Positions 1 through 5,103 of a stretch of 5,103 nucleotides of DNA are shown piece after piece. Positions within the stretch are counted from its first letter, which is position 1, and every line of letters starts with the position of its first letter. The notes below the pieces were generated by a model that worked only from the letters and a program-made list of their open reading frames with translations, had not been told where the DNA came from and did no database searches. Source of the stretch: Rhodothermia bacterium (GTDB taxonomy: Bacteria; Bacteroidota; Rhodothermia; Balneolales; Natronogracilivirgulaceae). A program made the position numbers and the translations under genes. The stretch is taken from the NCBI GenBank assembly GCA_007122185.1, contig SKUI01000133.1:1-5103 (forward strand). The letters run 5' to 3'.

Positions 1-47
1 CCTGTTATTAACTTATTTGCAAAAACCGTATTAAATGTGTGATATTA

Positions 48-78
48 TATGAACGGCCGGCGAATTTGTGTAAATTAC
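48..78 (+). promoter_or_regulatory. Weak candidate promoter of the sensor kinase gene
   Basis: A TATG at 48-51 and a TAAATTAC at 71-78, 19 bases apart, loosely resemble the Bacteroidota -33 (TTTG) and -7 (TAnnTTTG) elements. Both elements have mismatches. If they are real, transcription would start near 84-87 and leave a leader of roughly 30 bases. The whole stretch 1-80 is AT-rich and offers other weak pairs, for example TTGCAA at 17-22 with TATTAT at 43-48, whose 20-base spacer is too long for a good sigma70 promoter. A promoter in this leader is plausible, but the exact placement is a guess. Confidence 0.2.
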
Positions 79-83
79 GTAAT
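74..83. repeat. Perfect 10-bp palindrome ATTACGTAAT, possible operator
   Basis: ATTACGTAAT reads identically on both strands and lies 34 bases before the kinase start codon. It overlaps the candidate -7 element at 71-78, a position where a dimeric regulator could repress. A second, longer-range inverted pair surrounds it: GTGTGAT at 37-43 and ATCACAC at 82-88. No regulator is recognised from the motif. Ten-base palindromes do occur by chance, so function is unproven. Confidence 0.25.
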
Positions 84-117
84 CACACCGGGGTAGTTCG
101 CGTACGTTATAGCATGC

Positions 118-2325
118 ATGGCAATGGATTCGAGTGATTATCGACATCTTATAGAAGAAGCGTCTTTCGGGTTTGTATACCACAAACTTGTCTATGATGA
201 CAAGGGAAATGCAGTCGATTTTCACATCCTGGATGTCAACCGGACACTGGAAGAGTTCACCGGATTAAAAAAAGAAGACGTTGTCGATAAAAAAGTCAGC
301 GATATTTTCCCTCGAGCCGGTCTGGCTGAGCTGGAAGATTTATCGCTTTTCGAAGAAGTTGCATCCACCGGAAACAAGAGAGACTACGAGCTGCATTCGC
401 GGATCCTCAAGCGATGGCTGCGGGTAGAGATCCAGAGTCCGCAAAAGGGATATCTGTGTACATTCGTGTTCGATATCACGAGAGAGAAAATGATTGCGGA
501 AACTTCCCGGTATTTTCTCGAGCAGAAACTCGGTGAACCGGATTACCAACGCCTGACCGCCACACTTTTAGAAATTTCGGGGGCCAGCTGTGTGATGCTT
601 AACATGGTCAACCCGAACGAAAAGGAAATCGAGGTGGTGGCTTCATGCGGCACTTCCGGTCAGTTCGAAAAAGCGGCCAAAGCCCTTGGATTCGACCTGC
701 GGAAAAAAAAGTGGCTGCAAGACCGGGAACTGGTGGATGCGCTCCTTGAGAAGGGGATCGTCCGGATCTCTGCAGAGGAACATCTTGATGCTGTCGGACT
801 CGATAAACAGCATTTGGAAAGCCTGAGAGAGGTTTTTCGTCCGGGAGAGATCGCCATTGCCGGAATTGTCAGGGACGACAGGATGCTGGGACATTTCACT
901 ATTATCATGCCGGAAAACCAGCAATTCAGAAGCAATACCCTGGTTGATATTTTCAGAAGGCAGGCAGGATTGATCCTGGACCGGAACCGGGCCGAAGACC
1001 AGCTTCACCATCAGTCCCATTTGCAGAAAATCCTGATGAAGATCGCATCCACCTATATCAACGTGCCGCTGGGCGATATGGAGGATACCATCAGGCGGTC
1101 TTTGGTGGAATTGGCGGCATTTACGCGGGCTGACCGTGTCTATATTTTTGAGTACGACTGGGACCGGCAGTTCAGCCGCAATACGCATGAATGGTGCGCC
1201 GAGGGAATCCCGCCGCAGATTGACCAGCTGCAGCGGGTGCCATTTGAGTTGATGATGCCGTTGATAGAGGTGCACAAAACCGGGAAGCCGCTGGACATAC
1301 CGGATGTCTCGACACTGCCGGATGGCAGTTTTCTGCGCGACCATCTGATGGTACAGGATATCAAGAGCCTCATCACGCTTCCGCTGATGAAGGGAAAAAA
1401 ATGCATTGGCTTTGTAGGCTTTGACTCCGTATCGGAACACTACCGTTACACCGAAAAAGAGAAGACGCTCTTGAAGCTGTTTGCGGAAATGCTGGTCAAC
1501 ATGAAAAAGCGTTTTGAACTCGAAAACCAGCTGGTCATCGAAAAGGAGAAAGCGCAGGCAGCCAACAAGACCAAAAGCGAATTTTTGGCCAACATGAGCC
1601 ACGAATTGCGGACGCCCCTGAATGGCATCATCGGTTTTACCGACCTTCTGGAAGCTACACCAATGAACAATATCCAGAAGATGTATCTGGAAAACGTGAG
1701 TATTTCTGCCAATGTGCTGATGGGGATTATCAATGACATCCTCGATTTTTCCCGGATCGAAGCCGGACGCATGGAGCTGCAGCCTGTCCGGACCGACGTG
1801 GTCGACCTGGTGGAGCAGACGATGTCCATTATGGAATATCAGGCTGCCAAAAAGGGGCTGCGGATTTTCTACGAGATCCAGCCGGACTTTCCCCGGTTTG
1901 CCGAGGTGGACCCGGTGCGTCTCAAGCAGGTGCTGATGAACCTGCTTAACAACGCTGTCAAGTTTACTGAAGAAGGCGAAGTGGAACTTACGGCCGGTTT
2001 TGAAGCCATTGACAGCAAGAATGGCAAGCTGTTTTTTCACATAAGGGACACGGGCATCGGGATTACGGAGGAGCAAAGATCCAAGTTGTTTCAGGCGTTT
2101 TCACAGGTGGACTCTTCCATCAGCCGCCGTTTTGGCGGAACCGGACTGGGTCTGATTATCTCCAGCCAACTGGTTGAGCAGATGGGCGGCAGCCTCGGTA
2201 TGGAAAGCACCTTTGGCGTGGGATCCACCTTCTTTTTCTGGATTCCGGCACCATATGATCCCGACGATATCCCGGTCGGAGAGACTTCCGGCAATACTGA
2301 GGAATCTCAGAAAAAGGGGTCTTGA
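118..2325 (+). CDS. Cytoplasmic PAS-GAF-GAF sensor histidine kinase
   Basis: This 735-residue protein is a two-component sensor kinase that should autophosphorylate on histidine and pass the phosphate to a response regulator. Domains in order: PAS (about 7-122, closing with the DIT motif at 119-121), a divergent GAF-like domain (about 142-290), a second GAF (about 310-465) carrying NTHEWCAEGI at 355-364, a charged linker helix (about 462-490), HisKA with phospho-acceptor H495 in SHELRTP, and HATPase_c. ATP-site boxes are intact: N box at 608-617 (N608, N612), G1 DTGIG at 644-648, F box near 657-661, G2 GGTGLGL at 673-679 and GVGSTF at 700-705. No signal peptide or membrane helix is visible, so an intracellular cue is inferred, and the ligand is unknown. 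It ends in an acidic tail with no receiver domain, and no partner regulator is in the window. An in-frame TAG at 94-96 bounds the start. ATG 124 (codon 3) is an alternative, and neither has a Shine-Dalgarno. Confidence 0.95.
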   Translation: MAMDSSDYRHLIEEASFGFVYHKLVYDDKGNAVDFHILDVNRTLEEFTGLKKEDVVDKKVSDIFPRAGLAELEDLSLFEEVASTGNKRDYELHSRILKRWLRVEIQSPQKGYLCTFVFDITREKMIAETSRYFLEQKLGEPDYQRLTATLLEISGASCVMLNMVNPNEKEIEVVASCGTSGQFEKAAKALGFDLRKKKWLQDRELVDALLEKGIVRISAEEHLDAVGLDKQHLESLREVFRPGEIAIAGIVRDDRMLGHFTIIMPENQQFRSNTLVDIFRRQAGLILDRNRAEDQLHHQSHLQKILMKIASTYINVPLGDMEDTIRRSLVELAAFTRADRVYIFEYDWDRQFSRNTHEWCAEGIPPQIDQLQRVPFELMMPLIEVHKTGKPLDIPDVSTLPDGSFLRDHLMVQDIKSLITLPLMKGKKCIGFVGFDSVSEHYRYTEKEKTLLKLFAEMLVNMKKRFELENQLVIEKEKAQAANKTKSEFLANMSHELRTPLNGIIGFTDLLEATPMNNIQKMYLENVSISANVLMGIINDILDFSRIEAGRMELQPVRTDVVDLVEQTMSIMEYQAAKKGLRIFYEIQPDFPRFAEVDPVRLKQVLMNLLNNAVKFTEEGEVELTAGFEAIDSKNGKLFFHIRDTGIGITEEQRSKLFQAFSQVDSSISRRFGGTGLGLIISSQLVEQMGGSLGMESTFGVGSTFFFWIPAPYDPDDIPVGETSGNTEESQKKGS

Positions 2326-2340
2326 GGCGCTCCTGGACCC
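2317..2340 (+). terminator. GC-rich dyad across the kinase stop codon, possible terminator
   Basis: GGGTC at 2317-2321 pairs with GACCC at 2336-2340. A T-G wobble can extend this stem, and an inner GAG/CTC pair (2324-2326 with 2330-2332) closes a GCG loop. The kinase TGA at 2323-2325 lies inside the hairpin. The downstream sequence has only a short TCTTTCT stretch (2347-2353) about six bases on, not a proper T-tract, so this is at best an atypical intrinsic terminator. It is the only GC-rich hairpin near the end of the gene. Confidence 0.3.
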
Positions 2341-2358
2341 AATGGATCTTTCTCCGTG

Positions 2359-2388
2359 TTGTTCCTAAGAAAAAAAAACGTATCTTTA
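2359..2388 (+). promoter_or_regulatory. Candidate Bacteroidota-type promoter for the synthetase gene
   Basis: TTG at 2359-2361 is followed, after 19 bases, by TATCTTTA at 2381-2388. The latter matches the Bacteroidota -7 consensus TAnnTTTG at all fixed positions except the last. Transcription would start near 2394-2397, leaving a leader of about 200 bases before ATG 2599. A competing candidate is TTTG at 2451-2454 with GCATTTTG at 2475-2482, 20 bases apart, which lacks the TA. The assignment depends on the host belonging to the Bacteroidota group, which is itself inferred. Confidence 0.3.
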
Positions 2389-2522
2389 AGGCCGGGTTTT
2401 TGCCTGTAGCTGAACCATCACAAAAAAACCTGTTTATCTTGCACGATTTGTTTGGGATGTTTCCAAAAAGCCGTGCATTTTGAATCATCCTGGGGTTTAT
2501 CACTGTTGCTCGAAACCGGACT

Positions 2523-2533
2523 ACTGGTCCAGT
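2523..2533. repeat. Short dyad ACTGG-T-CCAGT in the synthetase leader
   Basis: ACTGG at 2523-2527 and CCAGT at 2529-2533 form a perfect inverted repeat around a single T. Overlapping alternatives exist: GGAC (2518-2521) can pair with GTCC (2527-2530) across a five-base loop, and GACT (2519-2522) with AGTC (2531-2534). A one-base spacer cannot form the full hairpin in RNA, so as drawn it would be a DNA site. It lies about 65 bases before the start codon. No known regulator is recognised. Confidence 0.2.
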
Positions 2534-2598
2534 CGAACTGTTGCGTTCTGCCGGGTTTCGTTTCAGCCTGACCCATATATTCACTTTCAAGCCGATTT

Positions 2599-4530
2599 AT
2601 GGATTCCCGTATCATTGCTTCCAATCTGGCAGATCTTTACAAGAAGGCAGCGGACAAGTATGAGACGCTGCCGGCCTTTGCAACCCGAATCAAAGCGCTT
2701 GAATGGGATCACGTTACGTTTCGTGATCTCTACGAGCGCGGTCGCAGGCTTTCTGCCGGACTGATTGAGCTTGGGGTGGAAGCCCGTGAGCATGTTGGAC
2801 TGTTCAGTGACAACCGATACGAATGGATGCTGGCCGATTACGGAATTCAGCTCAGCGGTGCCGTGAACACTCCCCGGGGCGCGGATGTGACCGATGATGA
2901 GCTTATCTATATCGTCAACCACGCCCGTATCCGTGTGGCCTTTGTTGAAAATGATGCCCTGCAGAAGAAGATCATACGGCTGTGGCCCGAACTCCCCGAA
3001 CTGCAGGAAATCATACTGATGAGCCCGAAATCGGAGCCGCTTGAGGGAGTGCGCGCCCTGGAGGAGGTGATGGCGATCGGTACGCTGCAACTGGAGAAAG
3101 GCGACACACGTGTGGACGAGCGCATGGAGGAAATCCGTCCGGATGACCTGTTCACCCTGATCTACACCTCCGGCACCACCGGCAAGCCGAAAGGGGTAAT
3201 GCTCACCCACTCCAACATGATGTCTCAGATGTCGGTGATTCCCATTGAGCTGCAATGCACCGACCGCGTTCTCTCCATCCTCCCGATATGGCACATTTTT
3301 GAACGGGTGTTCGAGGTATATACCGTAAGCTGCGGCGCCTGCAACTACTATACCAGCATCCGCACACTTGGCGAAGACCTGCAGAACGTGGAACCGACCT
3401 TCATGGGATCGGCGCCCCGACTTTGGGAGAGTCTGCACCAGCGTATCCTGGAGAACGTGCGTGCCGCCCACCCGGTCCGCCGCGCCCTGTTCCATATAGC
3501 CTATTTTCTGGGACACTACTACCAGGAGTCCATTTTCTATATCAGCGACAATGACCTGCAGCTGAAAAACGAGTCTAAGATAAAACGCACCATTTTCAAG
3601 ATCGGACACCTGATCCGGTTGCTCATCATGGTGCCGTGGTACGGCTTTTTCAATGTCGCGGTGCTTGAAGACATCCGGAAAAGTGCAGGGGGATCGATCA
3701 AAGCAACCGTCTCCGGGGGAGGCGCCTTGCCCATCGAAATTGACAAGTTTTTTAATTACATCGGGATCCCGGTCCTGGAAGGGTACGGGATGACCGAGAC
3801 GTGTCCGGTTATCGCCGTGCGCACGGAAGAACGCCTTGTAAATGGAACGGTGGGTCCGCCCGTACCGGACACCGAGGTGCGTATCGTGGACCTTGAGACC
3901 GAGGAGGTCCTCTTCCCGAACAAGAAATATCCGCATGAAGGGCGTGGCATGCGCGGTGAAATCTGGGTGCGCGGACCGCAGGTTATGAAAGGCTACTACC
4001 GTGAGCCGGAAATCACAAAAACGGTCTTGCGTGAAGGCGGCTGGCTTCGCACCGGCGACCTGGGCATGATGACGTTCAACGACTCACTGAAGATCCTGGG
4101 CCGGAGCAAATCAACCATCGTGCTGTCCAATGGTGAAAACCTCGAGCCGGAACCCATCGAAATGCAGCTGCGTCAAAGCAGGTACATAGAGCAGTGCATG
4201 GTGGTAGGACAGGATCAGAAATACGTAGGCGCGCTCATAGTCCCGAAACTGGATGCTTTTGTGGATGAGGGAATCAAAGTGGATTCGCTGAAGGAACTTG
4301 TGGATAACGCCCGTGCCAGCAAGATTATCCGTGACGAAATTAGGGTTATGATGGCGCGTACCGGCGGATTCAAGCGTTTTGAGCAGGTTCGCGAGTTTCG
4401 CCTGCTGCCCAAGACGTTCAAAGTGGGTGACGAGGTGACAAACCTCTTCAAACTGAAGCGTCACGTCATCGAGAAAAAATATGAGCAGACCATAAAAGAG
4501 ATGTTCGCCGCCAAGGAAGTAAAGGTGTAA
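2599..4530 (+). CDS. Long-chain fatty acid-CoA ligase (AMP-forming acyl-CoA synthetase)
   Basis: The 643-residue product belongs to the ANL adenylate-forming superfamily, long-chain acyl-CoA synthetase branch (COG1022-like). It should use ATP to convert a fatty acid to acyl-AMP and then to acyl-CoA, feeding lipid synthesis or beta-oxidation. Visible motifs: phosphate-binding loop at 189-199 (YTSGTTGKPKG), SGGGALP at 372-378, adenine-binding GYGMTET at 395-401, TGD at 485-487 with D487 the ribose-binding Asp, hinge region GRSKSTIV at 501-508 followed by NGENLEPEPIE, and a C-terminal LFKLKRHVI at 616-624 holding the likely catalytic lysine (K618). A hydrophobic stretch around 335-356 with PWYGFF fits the membrane-associated region before SGGGALP in this branch. 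Length and motif order are complete. An in-frame TGA at 2569-2571 makes ATG 2599 the only ATG start, without a Shine-Dalgarno. It is probably co-transcribed with the transporter 34 bases downstream. Substrate chain length cannot be read from the sequence. Confidence 0.95.
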   Translation: MDSRIIASNLADLYKKAADKYETLPAFATRIKALEWDHVTFRDLYERGRRLSAGLIELGVEAREHVGLFSDNRYEWMLADYGIQLSGAVNTPRGADVTDDELIYIVNHARIRVAFVENDALQKKIIRLWPELPELQEIILMSPKSEPLEGVRALEEVMAIGTLQLEKGDTRVDERMEEIRPDDLFTLIYTSGTTGKPKGVMLTHSNMMSQMSVIPIELQCTDRVLSILPIWHIFERVFEVYTVSCGACNYYTSIRTLGEDLQNVEPTFMGSAPRLWESLHQRILENVRAAHPVRRALFHIAYFLGHYYQESIFYISDNDLQLKNESKIKRTIFKIGHLIRLLIMVPWYGFFNVAVLEDIRKSAGGSIKATVSGGGALPIEIDKFFNYIGIPVLEGYGMTETCPVIAVRTEERLVNGTVGPPVPDTEVRIVDLETEEVLFPNKKYPHEGRGMRGEIWVRGPQVMKGYYREPEITKTVLREGGWLRTGDLGMMTFNDSLKILGRSKSTIVLSNGENLEPEPIEMQLRQSRYIEQCMVVGQDQKYVGALIVPKLDAFVDEGIKVDSLKELVDNARASKIIRDEIRVMMARTGGFKRFEQVREFRLLPKTFKVGDEVTNLFKLKRHVIEKKYEQTIKEMFAAKEVKV

Positions 4531-4564
4531 ATCAGTCTCCAGGTTATTCGCAAATTTTCAGATT

Positions 4565-5103
4565 ATGGAATTTGATACCCAACTACTGTACGCCATTGAT
4601 GAAGCCCTGCTGGGCGTCATGATCCTGATCATTATGTTCGGGATGGGAGCCAGTCTGACCATCGATGATTTCAAGGCCGTTGTACGTCAGTTCCGCGGAG
4701 TGCTCATCGGGTTCATGTCGCAGTTCGGGGCCATGCCTCTGGTTGCGCTTGGTCTGGCCATTGTCCTGGAGCTCGACCCGGCATTTGCCATTGCACTGAT
4801 TTTGATCGGCTGTCTGCCGGGCGGGACCACGTCCAACATGTTCACCTACTTTTCCAGGGGATCGGTGGCGCTCAGCATTTCCATGACCACGGCATCCACG
4901 ATCATGGCGCTGTTAATGATGCCCATTCTGCTGAGTCTCTATACCACCGGATTCACACAGCAGCTCAGCGAAGCCCTGTTCGCGGCTGGAGAGGTCGGCG
5001 AATTCGTGATCCCCACCACGAATATTATCATTTCACTGGTACTGGTACTGATTCCGGTGGCCGGCGGCATGATCTTGCGCCGGTTCTCACCCGGCTGGGC
5101 CAA
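4565..5103 (+). CDS. Bile acid:sodium symporter (BASS/SLC10) family transporter, N-terminal part
   Basis: The reading frame opens at ATG 4565, the first ATG after an in-frame TAA at 4520-4522, and stays open for 179 complete codons to the window edge, so the 3' part is missing. The translation has about five hydrophobic segments (near residues 14-32, 43-68, 73-96, 101-127 and 147-171), as expected for the first half of an inner-membrane sodium-coupled organic anion carrier. The family signature is clear: GCLPGGTTSN at 82-91, then TYFSRG and VALSISMTTAST at 101-112. By alignment from memory with the bacterial ASBT structures, Q53, S90, N91, S104 and T108 fall at sodium-ligand positions. The glutamate expected in the second half lies outside the window. 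The substrate is unknown: characterised relatives carry bile acids, pyruvate, pantoate-type acids or sulfonates. There is no Shine-Dalgarno, and the 34-base gap after the synthetase suggests one operon. Confidence 0.93.
   Translation, partial: MEFDTQLLYAIDEALLGVMILIIMFGMGASLTIDDFKAVVRQFRGVLIGFMSQFGAMPLVALGLAIVLELDPAFAIALILIGCLPGGTTSNMFTYFSRGSVALSISMTTASTIMALLMMPILLSLYTTGFTQQLSEALFAAGEVGEFVIPTTNIIISLVLVLIPVAGGMILRRFSPGWA

Larger units (their letters stand above)
2326..2598. other. 273-bp intergenic region with no convincing gene
   Basis: This gap between the kinase and the acyl-CoA synthetase is AT-richer than its flanks, with an A run at 2370-2378 and another at 2422-2428. Open frames crossing it are short, compositionally unremarkable and run into the neighbouring genes out of frame. 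No receiver-domain remnant was recognised, so the kinase does not look like a recently broken hybrid kinase. No tRNA or recognisable riboswitch fold was seen. The region most likely carries the promoter and leader of the downstream pair. Confidence 0.6.

Noticed and set aside
38..87. TGTGA (38-42) and TCACA (83-87) considered as a CRP-like site.
   Set aside because: The half-sites are 40 bases apart, whereas a CRP dimer site needs about six, so they do not form a standard site.
703..711. An A8-G run in the kinase containing an in-frame A_AAA_AAG slippery heptamer (705-711), a possible -1 frameshift site.
   Set aside because: The -1 frame meets TGA after about a dozen codons, giving a product cut within the first GAF-like region with no evident purpose. 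I saw no clear stimulatory structure, and other lysine-coding A runs occur in the same gene (near 268-274 and 1395-1401).
643..2076. A 477-codon open frame on the minus strand inside the kinase gene.
   Set aside because: It lies wholly antisense to a gene with clear conserved motifs, its translation shows no recognisable domain, and it looks His/Gln/Leu-rich, as expected from the complement of a biased coding frame.
2389..2405. AGGC/GCCT arms (2389-2392 and 2402-2405) around a T run, considered as a terminator.
   Set aside because: The stem is only four pairs with a nine-base loop, and the T run lies in the loop rather than after the stem.
2480..2764. A 94-codon + strand open frame starting in the intergenic region.
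   Set aside because: It runs out of frame into the acyl-CoA synthetase, has no ribosome binding site or recognisable family, and more than half of it overlaps a confident gene.
2587..3936. A 449-codon open frame on the minus strand overlapping the acyl-CoA synthetase.
   Set aside because: It is a shadow of the real coding frame: no recognisable domain, composition typical of antisense readings, and full overlap with a motif-rich enzyme.

Overview
The window is an ordinary-looking stretch of chromosome, about half GC, with three genes all on the + strand. In order they are a large soluble sensor histidine kinase (118-2325), a long-chain acyl-CoA synthetase (2599-4530) and the first 179 codons of a bile acid:sodium symporter (BASS/SLC10) family transporter that runs off the right edge (from 4565). 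I see no RNA gene, CRISPR array, insertion sequence, integrase or origin.

Organism: none of the three start codons has a purine-rich Shine-Dalgarno sequence at the usual distance. The intergenic region also holds a sequence close to the Bacteroidota promoter pattern (TTG, 19 bases, TAnnTTTG-like). With GC near 50%, the PAS/GAF kinase and the style of the acyl-CoA synthetase, this points to the Bacteroidota/Balneolota/Rhodothermota group. That is an inference, not a firm assignment.

Layout: 1-117 is an AT-rich leader with short palindromes, including ATTACGTAAT at 74-83. The kinase has PAS, GAF, GAF, HisKA and HATPase_c domains and no membrane segment or receiver domain, so its response regulator must be encoded elsewhere. 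A GC-rich dyad spans its stop codon. The 273-base gap 2326-2598 has no convincing gene. It holds a candidate promoter at 2359-2388 and a small dyad at 2523-2533, so the second transcript probably starts here. The synthetase and transporter are only 34 bases apart with no terminator between them and are probably co-transcribed.

How the genes may work together: the transporter family imports organic anions with sodium, and the synthetase activates carboxylic acids (normally fatty acids) as CoA thioesters. An uptake-and-activation pair is possible, but nothing here identifies a shared substrate. The kinase appears to be a separate unit. No previously undescribed system is evident. The most interesting point is that the transporter fragment resembles animal SLC10 bile-acid carriers and keeps the residues expected for sodium binding.
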